Shown: positions 8,144 to 16,704 of the stretch, one piece after another
Position numbering within the stretch: position 1 is the stretch's first letter
Layout: each line of letters starts with the position of its first letter
From: Algoriphagus boritolerans DSM 17298 = JCM 18970
GTDB taxonomy: Bacteria > Bacteroidota > Bacteroidia > Cytophagales > Cyclobacteriaceae
Length of the DNA stretch: 64,000 bases
Direction: 5' to 3'
Assembly (NCBI RefSeq): GCF_900108085.1
Contig: NZ_FNVR01000003.1
Span: 1 to 64,000, forward strand
Notes under the pieces: model-generated
The model's input: the letters and a program-made list of their open reading frames with translations, nothing else
Databases searched by the model: none
What the model was told of the DNA's origin: nothing
Translations under genes and position numbers: made by a program

Positions 8144-8456
8144 AAATCGATCTAAAACAAAACTAAAGGTAACTTGATCTACTTATCTGAGCAAGAAATC
8201 GGCATTTTGTAGAAGAATTAAAATACGCTTTGTATACTCTATCACTTTCATTGATCTGAAGATTTCCTTTTAACTGTTTAAACCAGAATGGATTCGATTG
8301 GGTAGGAAATATTCTCCAAGCACCACTCTGCAATTCAGCGGGGATAAAGGGCAACGTTGGCCGTCGATCTAACTTTGAATCAGTAGTTTTTTTTTTCAAC
8401 ACTTGGAAAAGTTTGTACTGTTTTTGTTCGTTGTAAAGGACAACCAATTAACTATT
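8144..8456. other. Intergenic region between pncB and a lipoprotein gene
   Basis: This region separates two divergent genes and should hold both promoters, but I could not place them securely. A minus-strand open frame of 94 codons (8163-8447) covers most of it. It resembles no family I know and overlaps the start of the lipoprotein gene's leader, so I do not call it. Confidence 0.4.
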
Positions 8457-9200
8457 ATGAAAACAACACACAAAATTTACACTACGGCATTGGTACTGTC
8501 AGGAGTACTTTTTGCCTCCTGCTCAGAAAATATGGATCCTGAAATGATCGGTGAAGGTGACGTTCGGATAGGAATGAGCGTAAAGCTCAAAAATGACGGA
8601 AATTCCGGAGCCAGAATAATGAATTCCGGAATTAATGTTGAAAGTGGATTTCTTCAAATCAAAGAAATTGATCTGGAGACTGAGGGCTTTGATGAAAACG
8701 GAAACGAATTCAAACGGGAAATGGAACTGAAGTTCAAAGAAGTTGAAAAAATTGATTTTAATGCGTTTGATTCAGGTGTTGACTTTTTCATCAATATTCC
8801 AACAGGAAACTATGAAGAAATCGAATTTGAAATTGACTTGATTGATAACAAAAACGAACCAAGTATTCAATTGGATGGAACCTACACTTACGAAGATGGA
8901 AGTACGGTACCGTTGAAATTTCAGGTATTTGGAGAAGATGATGATGCTATTGATTTTGAGGTTGAGCTGGAGGCTGATGAGGACGATGATTTATTTTTCC
9001 TTAATGGGATAAATAATCCTTTGGCACTTTTTGAAATTGATGCACGAGGCTGGTTTGGGAATGTCAACACCTTAGAGTTGGAAAATGCGGAGCTTACGGA
9101 TGGAATCCTCCTGATCAGCAAAAACGTCAACCGATCCATTTACCAGAAAGTGGAATCACGAATCAACGATTCCTCAGATATTGAATTAAAAATGAATTAG
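8457..9200 (+). CDS. Predicted acidic lipoprotein, possibly DUF4382-like
   Basis: The ATG at 8457 is chosen because it opens a lipoprotein signal peptide: KTTHK, a hydrophobic core, then the lipobox LFASC with Cys near residue 21. The earlier in-frame start at 8403 is a TTG and would bury the signal. The 247-residue product is very acidic (an EDDDAIDFEVELEADEDDD region near residues 160-178) and looks beta-rich. The order of an opening VRIGMSVKLKND strand, then VESGFLQIKEIDLE, then a FFINIPTGNYEEIEF segment recalls DUF4382-type surface lipoproteins. That similarity is tentative. A long-loop hairpin terminator follows. Confidence 0.7.
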   Translation: MKTTHKIYTTALVLSGVLFASCSENMDPEMIGEGDVRIGMSVKLKNDGNSGARIMNSGINVESGFLQIKEIDLETEGFDENGNEFKREMELKFKEVEKIDFNAFDSGVDFFINIPTGNYEEIEFEIDLIDNKNEPSIQLDGTYTYEDGSTVPLKFQVFGEDDDAIDFEVELEADEDDDLFFLNGINNPLALFEIDARGWFGNVNTLELENAELTDGILLISKNVNRSIYQKVESRINDSSDIELKMN

Positions 9201-9226
9201 GTACTTGAAGGTATTAACAAATTATT

Positions 9227-9315
9227 GAAGCTGTCTCAGACGACTATTTCTTTATACCATACAGAAAGTACCGCTGATGTGATAAAGTAGGCAGGAGGCA
9301 GCTTCATTTTTTTTT
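9227..9315 (+). terminator. Possible terminator with long loop after the acidic lipoprotein
   Basis: Arms GAAGCTG and CAGCTTC lie 65 bases apart and are followed by a run of nine T. The loop is unusually long, so this is only a likely terminator. Confidence 0.4.
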
Positions 9316-9342
9316 GAAATTCTTACTTCCCTGATGATCGCA

Positions 9343-10170
9343 TTATTTCACTCTTAAATTCAACAAAATCCCTACCAGCACCAAGGCCATTCCGATATAA
9401 GACGCCAAAGGAAAGGTCTCTCCAAACAAAAAGAATCCAAAAATCAATGCATAAAGAACCCCCATGTAACTCAAGCTGGACACTCGGGACAGATTACCCG
9501 TCTGATAGGCCACAGTCATAAAATACTGTGCACTCTGCGTACAGAAGCCGATCCAAAGCAACATCACCCAATCCCACCCTTGTGGCATCACCCAATCAAA
9601 ATACATAATGATCGATGCCACAGGTAAAGTGACCAATGGAAAGTAAAACACGATAACCAAAGGATGTTCCGAAGTCTTGAGTTTCCGGATCATGTTATAA
9701 GCAACTCCCGCCGCCAATCCGGATACAATACCCATTACGGCACTCAAAGGATCTATCCTGGGGTCTACTCCCTGAATGATCAAAACCCCTGCAAAAGCCA
9801 TGGCAAAATACAGAAACTGAATCGGCCTTACCTTTTCCTTTAGTATAAAAATACCCAGTAGGGTTGTAAAAATCGGAGACAAATACTGCATGGTCACCGC
9901 ACTCGCCAACGGTATCCGCTGAAGGGTGTAGAAAAACAAAATCAGGCTGATCGACCCCACTATTCCTCTGATAATCAAACTTGCCTTATTGTTCCCAAAT
10001 ACGGAAATAGCTTTGTTTCTTAGCACCACAAAAGTGAAAATCAAACTGAAAACAGATCGAAACCAGACGATCTCTATCGCGGGAATGTGCGGGATAAACT
10101 TCACCGAGACATTCATCATCGCAAAAAAAATCCCTGCCAAAAGCATGGACTGAACACTGGTAATTTTCAC
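9343..10170 (-). CDS. EamA-family (DMT) transporter
   Basis: The 275-residue integral membrane protein has about ten hydrophobic segments arranged as two repeated EamA halves. The first includes MMNVSVKFIPHIP and EIVWFRSVFSLIF; the second includes SSLSYMGVLYALIFGFFLFGE near the C-terminus. This is the drug/metabolite transporter superfamily, usually exporters of small metabolites; the substrate cannot be read from the sequence. The frame starts with GTG at 10170. An ATG eight codons later is an alternative start. The gene is divergent from bcp and has no operon partner. Confidence 0.85.
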   Translation of the reverse strand: MKITSVQSMLLAGIFFAMMNVSVKFIPHIPAIEIVWFRSVFSLIFTFVVLRNKAISVFGNNKASLIIRGIVGSISLILFFYTLQRIPLASAVTMQYLSPIFTTLLGIFILKEKVRPIQFLYFAMAFAGVLIIQGVDPRIDPLSAVMGIVSGLAAGVAYNMIRKLKTSEHPLVIVFYFPLVTLPVASIIMYFDWVMPQGWDWVMLLWIGFCTQSAQYFMTVAYQTGNLSRVSSLSYMGVLYALIFGFFLFGETFPLASYIGMALVLVGILLNLRVK

Positions 10171-10291
10171 TTCAGCTGGTGTTTGAATTTATTTTTGCAA
10201 AGCTAAACCTCCGAACAATAGTTCATGAACTCAAAATTTTATTTGGACTAAACCAATTGAACTTGAATTGGGTTAAAAAGAAAAATTAATC

Positions 10292-10741
10292 ATGGCACTT
10301 TCCCTTGGAGCAAACGCTCCGGATTTTACGCTTCCAGCTACCTCATCCAAAAAAATTTCCCTTTCCAAAGATCTGGCAGGAAAGGCAGTGATACTCTATT
10401 TCTACCCAAAAGACTTCACCGGAGTGTGTACCGCAGAGGCCTGTGAATTCAGAGATCAGTTTGAAGCATTTCGTGAGTTGGATGTACCTGTTTTTGGAAT
10501 AAGTCGCGATGACATTCCCACCCACGAAAAATTTAAAAAAGCGCATCGGCTTCCTTTTGAACTACTTTCAGATGAAAGTGGAAAAGTCTGTAAAGCATAC
10601 GATGCCCTGATTCCATTGATCAAAATGCCAAAGCGAGTGACTTATCTATTGGATCAGGATCACAAAATTACGGGGGTCTTTTCCGATATGTTTGAATCCA
10701 AAGGCCATATTGAAAGCATGCTCAAAAAGCTAAAGCGTTGA
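10292..10741 (+). CDS. bcp: Thioredoxin-dependent peroxiredoxin (Bcp/PrxQ type)
   Basis: The 149-residue protein reduces hydrogen and organic peroxides in the cytoplasm using thioredoxin. The motif FYPKDFTGVCTAEACEFRD places the peroxidatic Cys at 46 and the resolving Cys at 51, the five-residue spacing of atypical two-Cys Bcp/PrxQ enzymes. The N-terminal GANAPDFTLPA and the GISRDD segment are also typical. The gene ends one base before the end of the convergent LolD-like gene, so the two units abut tail to tail with no space for a terminator. Confidence 0.92.
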   Translation: MALSLGANAPDFTLPATSSKKISLSKDLAGKAVILYFYPKDFTGVCTAEACEFRDQFEAFRELDVPVFGISRDDIPTHEKFKKAHRLPFELLSDESGKVCKAYDALIPLIKMPKRVTYLLDQDHKITGVFSDMFESKGHIESMLKKLKR

Positions 10742-11398
10742 TTATCCTGACACAATTAATCCGTCCTTCATCAAAACTTTGCGGTCAGCCATTTCCGCCA
10801 GTTCTTCATTGTGGGTGACAATCACAAATGCCTGCCTGAGCTCATCCCGCAGCCTGAAAAACAATTCATGAAGTCCTTTGGCATTGGCTGTGTCCAGATT
10901 TCCACTGGGCTCATCGGCAAAAACCACCGACGGATTATTAATCAATGCACGGGCTACTGCCACACGCTGCTGTTCGCCTCCCGAAAGCATGGAAGGCTTA
11001 TGATCCAATCGGTGACTGATTCCCAAGATTTCGGCAAGTTCAGCTGATTTTCTTTTGAGTTCAACTTCATTGGTTCCTTTGATGAAACCGGGAATCTGAA
11101 TGTTTTCCTGAGCGGTGAACTCGGGCAACAGATTATGAAATTGAAAAATAAATCCGATCTGACTGTTTCGGAAATCAGCCAATTTATCGCCCTTTAGGGC
11201 TAAAAGATTTTTACCGTCCATACTGAGTTCTCCTTTATCAGGCTGATCCAGCGTACCCAAAATGTGCAAGAGCGTACTTTTTCCAGCTCCGGAAGAGCCT
11301 ACGATAGAAACAATTTCGGAAGAGGAGATTTGAAGATCTACGCCTTTCAATACGTGAAGGCTTCCGTAGGATTTATGGATCCCTTTGGCAATCAGCAT
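10742..11398 (-). CDS. LolD-like ABC transporter ATP-binding protein
   Basis: The 218-residue ATPase has Walker [10 protein letters not shown] at residues 34-42, the Q-loop region [13 protein letters not shown], the signature [15 protein letters not shown], Walker [13 protein letters not shown] and the switch His in VTHNEE. The sequence around the Q-loop and the NLD motif place it with the LolD/MacB-type ATPases, which power lipoprotein release or related mechanotransmission complexes at the inner membrane. No permease (LolC/E) is next to it in this window; in Bacteroidota the permease is often encoded elsewhere. A lolD name would be an inference. Confidence 0.85.
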   Translation of the reverse strand: MLIAKGIHKSYGSLHVLKGVDLQISSSEIVSIVGSSGAGKSTLLHILGTLDQPDKGELSMDGKNLLALKGDKLADFRNSQIGFIFQFHNLLPEFTAQENIQIPGFIKGTNEVELKRKSAELAEILGISHRLDHKPSMLSGGEQQRVAVARALINNPSVVFADEPSGNLDTANAKGLHELFFRLRDELRQAFVIVTHNEELAEMADRKVLMKDGLIVSG

Positions 11399-11488
11399 AG
11401 TAATATTTTTTGAATTTTTAAAAGTAAAACAAATCCCTCAATTCCAGTTATTAAAGCCATTTCTTCTGGAAAATTGAAAATTCCCGAC

Positions 11489-11519
11489 TTGATTTATCCA
11501 CCTCATCACCTTATCTTCG
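11489..11519 (+). promoter_or_regulatory. Candidate Bacteroidota promoter for sucC
   Basis: TTG at 11489-11491, a 20-base spacer, then TATCTTCG at 11512-11519, one base from the TAnnTTTG consensus. The predicted transcript would have a leader of about 100 bases before sucC. Confidence 0.4.
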
Positions 11520-11628
11520 TCCAAAATTTCAGAGGAATGCGATTGAGCAGGATTGAAAAGTCAACTGTCGGAAAAAACGGCAGGAGTTCAAGATTCCAGC
11601 GGACTTTTGATCAGAAAAACATATTGAT

Positions 11629-12843
11629 ATGAATATTCACGAATATCAGGCTAAAGAAGTATTAAAAGGTTACGGAGTTAAAATTCAGGAAGGCTATGTA
11701 GCAGATTCTCCTGAGGCTGCTCACGAAGCTGCCGTAAAACTCAACGCTCAAACCGGTACTTCCTGGTATGTGATCAAAGCGCAGGTTCACGCAGGTGGAC
11801 GGGGCAAAGGTGAAGTTAAAGAAACCGGTTCCCGAGGAGTGGTTTTGGCAAAAAAACTGGATGATGTAAAAGAAAAAGCTGCCGCAATTCTTGGCGGTAC
11901 CTTGGTTACAATCCAAACTGGCGCTGAAGGTAAAAAAGTTAACAAAGTCCTGGTCGCTGAGGATGTATACTATCCCGGAGCTTCCGAACCAAAAGAATAT
12001 TACATGTCCATCCTTCTGGACAGGGCTACAGGGTCAAACGTGATCATGGCTTCTACCGAAGGCGGAATGGATATCGAAGAAGTAGCGGAACATCATCCTG
12101 AGAAAATCATCAAGGAATGGATCGACCCAAAAGTTGGCCTTCAAGGATTTCAGGCTAGAAAAGTTGCTTTCAAATTGGGTCTCTCCGGTACAGCATTCAA
12201 AGAAATGGTGAAATTCATCACTTCGCTTTACAATGCTTATGTCGGTACAGATTCCTCTCAGTTTGAAATCAATCCGGTGTTGAAAACTTCTGACGACAAG
12301 ATTTTAGCGGTAGATGCCAAGGTAAACATCGATGATAATGCCCTTTTTCGTCATCCAAAATTGGCTGAATTGAGAGATTTGGCTGAAGAAGATCCTTTGG
12401 AAGTGGAAGCTGGTAAGTCAGGACTTAACTATGTGAAACTTGACGGAAACGTAGGTTGCATGGTAAATGGCGCGGGACTAGCGATGGCAACGATGGATAT
12501 GATCAAGCTTTCCGGCGGTGATCCTGCCAACTTCCTGGACGTGGGGGGAGGAGCAAATGCAACTACAGTAGAGGCTGGTTTTAGAATCATTCTTCAGGAT
12601 CCAAACGTTAAAGCAATACTGATCAACGTTTTCGGCGGAATCGTTAGATGTGACAGAATTGCAAACGGTGTCGTAGAAGCTTATAAATCAATTGGAGATA
12701 TCAAAATCCCGATTATCGTTAGACTTCAGGGAACCAATGCTGAAGAAGGTGCTAAGATCATTGACGAGTCAGGATTGAAAGTGCAGTCTGCCATTACATT
12801 GAAAGAAGCTGCTGAAAAGGTACAAGCTGTACTGGAAGGCTAA
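11629..12843 (+). CDS. sucC: Succinate-CoA ligase, beta subunit
   Basis: The 404-residue subunit forms the nucleotide- and succinate-binding half of succinyl-CoA synthetase, which makes ATP or GTP from succinyl-CoA in the TCA cycle. The N-terminal MNIHEYQAKEVLKGYGV and the ATP-grasp motif KAQVHAGGRGKGGV-like segment (here KAQVHAGGRGKGEVKETG) are typical. So are FLDVGGGANATTVEAGF and LINVFGGIVRCDRIA. The alpha subunit gene sucD is not adjacent, a common arrangement in Bacteroidota. A tRNA-Arg gene starts 12 bases after the stop and is probably read through from sucC. Confidence 0.95.
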   Translation: MNIHEYQAKEVLKGYGVKIQEGYVADSPEAAHEAAVKLNAQTGTSWYVIKAQVHAGGRGKGEVKETGSRGVVLAKKLDDVKEKAAAILGGTLVTIQTGAEGKKVNKVLVAEDVYYPGASEPKEYYMSILLDRATGSNVIMASTEGGMDIEEVAEHHPEKIIKEWIDPKVGLQGFQARKVAFKLGLSGTAFKEMVKFITSLYNAYVGTDSSQFEINPVLKTSDDKILAVDAKVNIDDNALFRHPKLAELRDLAEEDPLEVEAGKSGLNYVKLDGNVGCMVNGAGLAMATMDMIKLSGGDPANFLDVGGGANATTVEAGFRIILQDPNVKAILINVFGGIVRCDRIANGVVEAYKSIGDIKIPIIVRLQGTNAEEGAKIIDESGLKVQSAITLKEAAEKVQAVLEG

Positions 12844-12854
12844 AAATAAAATAC

Positions 12855-12928
12855 GCACTCGTAGTTCAACTGGATAGAATATCGGATTTCGGCTCCGAGG
12901 GTTGAGGGTTCGAATCCTTCCGAGTGTA
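12855..12928 (+). tRNA. tRNA-Arg (anticodon TCG)
   Basis: A complete cloverleaf of 74 nt. The 7-bp acceptor GCACTCG pairs with CGAGTGT (one G-T pair), and the D arm contains AGTTCAACTGGATAGAAT. The anticodon stem TCGGA/TCCGA holds the loop TTTCGGC, giving anticodon TCG. The T arm is GAGGG TTCGAAT CCTTC. CA follows the discriminator A. It lies 12 bases downstream of sucC and is followed by a strong terminator, suggesting shared transcription. Confidence 0.93.
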
Positions 12929-12930
12929 CA

Positions 12931-12960
12931 AAGCTCAGGCGCAAGTCTGGGCTTTTTTTG
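12931..12960 (+). terminator. Terminator after sucC/tRNA-Arg
   Basis: Arms AAGCTCAG and CTGGGCTT (one G-T pair) enclose an 8-base loop and are followed by seven T. Confidence 0.85.
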
Positions 12961-13063
12961 TTTCTTGGAAATTAGGGTTGATCCGGAGGTTTAACCCGAA
13001 ATATTTAATCTGGATATACGGAACTTTGCCAGTAGCTAACTTCAAAGTTCAAATGAACTAATA

Positions 13064-13163
13064 AATGCCAATTCTTGGACTTTTTCGGTCTTCCCTCTTC
13101 GGTCTCCCAGCCCAAAATCAAGGGTAGATTCGTCTACTGGCAGAATAGCGAATAATCAGATTA
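13064..13163. repeat. Dispersed ~100-bp intergenic repeat, copy B
   Basis: Nearly the same as 4508-4608, from AATGCCAATTCTTGGAC through GGCAGAATAGCG to ATCAGATTA. It contains a small perfect hairpin (GTAGA, loop TTCG, TCTAC) that is degraded in copy A. The remaining 12961-13364 stretch holds only this repeat and the terminator of the DUF3078 gene. Confidence 0.75.
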
Positions 13164-13228
13164 TTTAACGATGGAAAAATAGTAGGAATTGGTAAAACCG
13201 ATATGAGAATAGTATTATTCCAGGATTG

Positions 13229-13257
13229 TAAAATAAAAAAGCAGGAGAAAATCTCCT
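13229..13257 (-). terminator. Terminator of the DUF3078 gene
   Basis: Perfect 7-bp arms GCAGGAG and CTCCTGC around a 5-base loop. Read on the minus strand they are followed by TTTTTTATTTT. It lies about 105 bases past the stop of the minus-strand gene. Confidence 0.75.
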
Positions 13258-13364
13258 GCCCTTTATTTGAAAACTAAACCAACTATTATTTAACTACCAC
13301 AATGAATCCAAAAATAATACAATTCTGTTTAAATCAAAATCCAGAAGAATAATTTGTGTTTTTT

Positions 13365-14261
13365 TTATTTGGGATCAGGAAAATTTCCACGTTTATAGAC
13401 TAATCCAATCCCTAGACCCTGGCTAAATTGGATTTTTTCGTCCTGATCCAAGTCATATAGTGCAAGTGCAGTCAAGGTAACACTGATCGCATTGGAAACC
13501 TTGGCAGCCAATATCAAATCCAATCTATGGTCTATAGCATCAAAAGCGAGGGTCTCATAATTCGCATACAGTTGATAGCGTGCTTTGAACGAAATATTCT
13601 CTGACAGCTGTTTGTTCCAATCAGCCAGTAGACTGAAAGCTAGCCATTCGGTACGGACTGTCTGACCAATAGGAACGCCGTAATTTTGGGGAACATTCAA
13701 ATACAACTCCCGATCCGTCACAAATGTAAATCGGGGCGAAAAAGGGGCCAATCGAAGGCTGAATTCCTCATTTGGTTTATATTCCATACCTAGGGCAAAG
13801 GTGAGAAAAGCTGGATTGGCAAACTTTGAGATCAAGGTGCGGTCAGTATCCGTAAAGGTATAGCCTGGAGCAAACTGGGACAGGAAATTACCTGAAAAGA
13901 AATAATTCCATTTTTCGCTGGCCTTCAAGCCTACTTTCGAATCAAGGAAGATTCGGTCGTTGGATTTCCGTTCGTCCTGCCCTTGATTTTTTACCACGCC
14001 ATACAGTAAATCGAGTGTATTGTCCCAAGACCAATTACCCTTTGCATAATTTGCCCTGCCAATCAGACCCGCGCTGAAAGCAACTGAATTCACTCCACCG
14101 CCTGTCCAGTTGCCACTGAATGAAGCCTGATTAAGGGCAAAAGTCCCCTCAATTGATTTTAACCAATAGCTCGTATCCGCCTCGGCTACGCCGACAGAAT
14201 CCTGCGCTGAAGTAATTCCAATTGTGATAAAAAAAAGAAAAATTGTAAATACGTTCTTCAT
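13365..14261 (-). CDS. DUF3078 outer-membrane beta-barrel-like protein
   Basis: The ATG at 14261 is chosen because it opens a signal peptide, KNVFTIFLFFITIGITSAQ, and avoids overlap with the divergent DUF202 gene. The longer frame from 14360 would not. The mature protein of about 280 residues follows the DUF3078 pattern found only in Bacteroidota: FALNQASFSGNWTGGGVNSVAF near the N-terminus, then alternating amphipathic strands typical of a small outer-membrane barrel. It ends GLGIGLVYKRGNFPDPK. Its function is not established in the family; an envelope role is inferred from the signal and the strand pattern. Confidence 0.82.
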   Translation of the reverse strand: MKNVFTIFLFFITIGITSAQDSVGVAEADTSYWLKSIEGTFALNQASFSGNWTGGGVNSVAFSAGLIGRANYAKGNWSWDNTLDLLYGVVKNQGQDERKSNDRIFLDSKVGLKASEKWNYFFSGNFLSQFAPGYTFTDTDRTLISKFANPAFLTFALGMEYKPNEEFSLRLAPFSPRFTFVTDRELYLNVPQNYGVPIGQTVRTEWLAFSLLADWNKQLSENISFKARYQLYANYETLAFDAIDHRLDLILAAKVSNAISVTLTALALYDLDQDEKIQFSQGLGIGLVYKRGNFPDPK

Positions 14262-14303
14262 AAGTTTAGATTTTAAAATCAATGCTTCAAAAATAAGAAT
14301 AGA

Positions 14304-14582
14304 ATGACGGAAAAAAACTTTGAACAGGAACTTATAGTCCGTGACTACCTCGCCCGCCAACGCACGTCTCTTGCAAATGAACGAACCCTCTTGGCTTACA
14401 TCAGAACCTCACTTTATTTTTTGGTTTCAGGTACGGCATTATTTGAAGTTAATAAACTCGCGCACCTCAGCCAACTTGGTTACTTGAGCTTTGGACTGAG
14501 TTTTGCATTTTTGGTTACCGGCTTGATCAGTTACTTTAGGCTCAAAAAAAAGTTAAAAAAGGGAGATTACCTTAGCATGTAG
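14304..14582 (+). CDS. DUF202 (YidH-like) small membrane protein
   Basis: The 92-residue protein starts with a charged segment RDYLARQRTSLANERTLLAYIRTSL, the hallmark of DUF202/YidH, followed by two hydrophobic segments and a Lys-rich end. The function is unknown; proteins of the family sit in the inner membrane. It is separated from the following SLC13 carrier by only 3 bases, so the two are almost certainly co-transcribed. Confidence 0.85.
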   Translation: MTEKNFEQELIVRDYLARQRTSLANERTLLAYIRTSLYFLVSGTALFEVNKLAHLSQLGYLSFGLSFAFLVTGLISYFRLKKKLKKGDYLSM

Positions 14583-14585
14583 TCT

Positions 14586-16367
14586 ATGACTCAAGATATC
14601 TGGATTGTCTATGGGATTATCTCCTTGGCAGTCATCTTATTTTTTACTGAAAAATTTACAATTGATACAGTAGCCATCGGGGTGATGGTGCTCTTCATGT
14701 TGTTTGGAATTTTGGACTTGGATGAAGGCTTGGCTGGTTTCTCCAATTCCGCCACCATCACCGTAGCTTCGATGTTTGTGATATCCCAGGCAATTTTCAG
14801 GACTGGAATACTCAATCAATTTAGCAACTACCTAAGCAATCAGGCCGAAAAAAGCGAATCCAGGCTAATTCTGAGTCTCATGATCAGTGCAGGATTACTT
14901 TCTGCCGTGATCAACGATACGGCCGTGGTCGCGCTGTTGATGCCCTCAGTCATCCATATATCCAAAAAAAATCAGATCTCTTCTTCCAAATTATTGATGC
15001 CGCTCTCCTTTGGAGCTTTGATGGGAGGTATCTGTACACTTTTGGGGACAAGTACCAACATCCTGGTAAGCGGAATCGCTGAAAAGTCCGGATTACCCGC
15101 TTTTGGAGTTTTTGAAATGAGTAAGATGGGGCTGGTCTTTTTAGCAGCCGGAATACTCTATATGCTAACTCTTGGAAAGTGGCTTCTTCCGAAACGTAAG
15201 GCGAAATCGGGGCTTTCGGAATTACTCGATTTGGGGAATTATGTGGTGGAAGTCACCATTACCGAAGATTACGAAAACCTAGAAGAACCCATACTAAAAC
15301 AAAAACTCTTCAAAGACGGCAGCATTAAGGCATTGCAAATCGTGCGTGAAAATGGCACCAAAGTCAAAGTTTATCCTAATACCCCGGTCACACAGGGAGA
15401 CGTGATTCGCATCATCTGCGATCAAGAAAATTTGAGTAAACTCAAAAAAGTAAAAGGAATAGAAATCAAAGCTGAGTTGGATTGGAAAGAGGAAAGCGTA
15501 ACTGACGAAGAGGAGAAGCTTTTTGAAGCCGTCATTACGCCACATTCTTATTTGATCAACAAAAGCATCAAATCAATCAACTTCAGGCATCTTTTTGATC
15601 AGGTTTTGGTAGTGGGAATCAGGCATCGGGCAGGTCTATTTGACACTTTGCTTTCCAAAGCCACACTGAAACCCGGCGATATCCTTTTACTCCGCGCCAG
15701 TGAGGAGTCCATTCAATCGGTGGATAAATCTGAGGATTTACTCCTTATTTCAGCCAGAAAAGTGGTCAACTTGAATAAAACACAAGTCATAATGACGCTC
15801 AGTACCCTAGCTTTGGTGATAGGGCTGGCTGCTTTTGGGGTTTTCCCGATTACCCTTACCGCTGTGGCAGGGGCCATTTTTATGATCATACTTCGGTCGA
15901 TCAGCCCGGATGAAGCATACAAGGCGATTGACTGGAAAGTAATTTTCATGCTGGCGGGTGTATTGTCTATGGGATCAGCATTGGAAAAAACCGGAGGAGC
16001 CGCACTTATCGGAGAGGGGGTTGTGACTGTTTTTGGATCTTTTGGTCCCAGAGCAGTCTTGAGTGCGATTTTCGGATTGACTTTTCTTTTGACCAATGTG
16101 ATGTCAAATAATGCCTCTGCGGCGCTTTTGGCCCCGATTGCAATCAGCATTGCAGCAGGTCTTAATGTAGACTCCAGGCCCTTCCTGATGGCCGTGACTT
16201 TTGCTGCAAGCCTGAGCTTCATGACCCCTATGGGATACCAAACCAATACGATGATCTACAATCCGGGAAATTATCGATTCACGGACTTTCTGAAAGTAGG
16301 TACACCTTTAAACATACTGTTTTGGATTCTTGCTACCTTTGGTATTCCCATCTTCTTTCCGTTTTAG
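14586..16367 (+). CDS. SLC13/DASS-family permease with two RCK_C domains
   Basis: The 593-residue protein is a divalent anion:sodium symporter-type carrier. Two transmembrane halves each carry the SNT-type ion/substrate motif: LLGTSTNILVSG near residue 157 and MGYQTNTMIYNPG near residue 548. Two RCK_C (TrkA-C) regulatory domains are inserted between the halves: residues about 208-290 (VVEVTITEDYENLEEP) and about 302-385 (FEAVITPHSYLINKS). This layout is common in bacterial sulfate- or dicarboxylate-type carriers. The substrate cannot be told from sequence. It lies between the DUF202 gene and a small membrane-protein gene on the same strand. Confidence 0.88.
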   Translation: MTQDIWIVYGIISLAVILFFTEKFTIDTVAIGVMVLFMLFGILDLDEGLAGFSNSATITVASMFVISQAIFRTGILNQFSNYLSNQAEKSESRLILSLMISAGLLSAVINDTAVVALLMPSVIHISKKNQISSSKLLMPLSFGALMGGICTLLGTSTNILVSGIAEKSGLPAFGVFEMSKMGLVFLAAGILYMLTLGKWLLPKRKAKSGLSELLDLGNYVVEVTITEDYENLEEPILKQKLFKDGSIKALQIVRENGTKVKVYPNTPVTQGDVIRIICDQENLSKLKKVKGIEIKAELDWKEESVTDEEEKLFEAVITPHSYLINKSIKSINFRHLFDQVLVVGIRHRAGLFDTLLSKATLKPGDILLLRASEESIQSVDKSEDLLLISARKVVNLNKTQVIMTLSTLALVIGLAAFGVFPITLTAVAGAIFMIILRSISPDEAYKAIDWKVIFMLAGVLSMGSALEKTGGAALIGEGVVTVFGSFGPRAVLSAIFGLTFLLTNVMSNNASAALLAPIAISIAAGLNVDSRPFLMAVTFAASLSFMTPMGYQTNTMIYNPGNYRFTDFLKVGTPLNILFWILATFGIPIFFPF

Positions 16368-16421
16368 TTGGGAATCGCTTATATGAGTTTTCAAAAATTT
16401 AACCCAAAACCCCAAGCACTT

Positions 16422-16631
16422 ATGAGAACAGTAGGAATTGTTTTGATTGTAGTAGGTTTAATCATGTTATTTGTCCCCGGACTGGATTTTACAACTCGGG
16501 AAAAAGTAATCGACGCCGGACCGATCCAGGTGACGGCAGACAAAAAGAATGAGGTCAACTGGCCCACTTATGCAGGGGGAATCGTAGCCGCAGCTGGGCT
16601 TGTTCTGGTAGTAGTGGGAAGAAAGAAGTAG
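16422..16631 (+). CDS. Small membrane protein, two hydrophobic segments
   Basis: The ATG at 16422 (MRTVGIVLIVVGLIMLF) is preferred because a transmembrane helix begins at once. The frame also has an ATG at 16383 and a TTG at 16368 directly after the SLC13 stop. The 69-residue product has one helix at residues 3-18 and a short external region (DAGPIQVTADKKNEVNWP). A second helix ends in the basic VVVGRKK. Similar short proteins are frequent in Bacteroidota but have no known role. It is followed by a strong bidirectional terminator. Confidence 0.65.
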   Translation: MRTVGIVLIVVGLIMLFVPGLDFTTREKVIDAGPIQVTADKKNEVNWPTYAGGIVAAAGLVLVVVGRKK

Positions 16632-16651
16632 AATTTTAAAAACCTAAAAAT

Positions 16652-16686
16652 AAAAGCCCCCGAAAATCAGCTTTCGGGGGCTTTTT
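16652..16686. terminator. Bidirectional terminator between small membrane protein and ppk1
   Basis: Arms AAAGCCCCCGAAA and TTTCGGGGGCTTT are perfectly paired. They are flanked by A-rich sequence on one side and a T run on the other, so the hairpin can end transcription from both convergent units. Confidence 0.9.
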
Positions 16687-16704
16687 AGATTTATTCAGTC
16701 GCTG

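Noticed and set aside
8163-8447. Open frame of 94 codons on the minus strand
   Set aside because: No recognisable motif, and it covers the promoter and leader region of the divergent lipoprotein gene.
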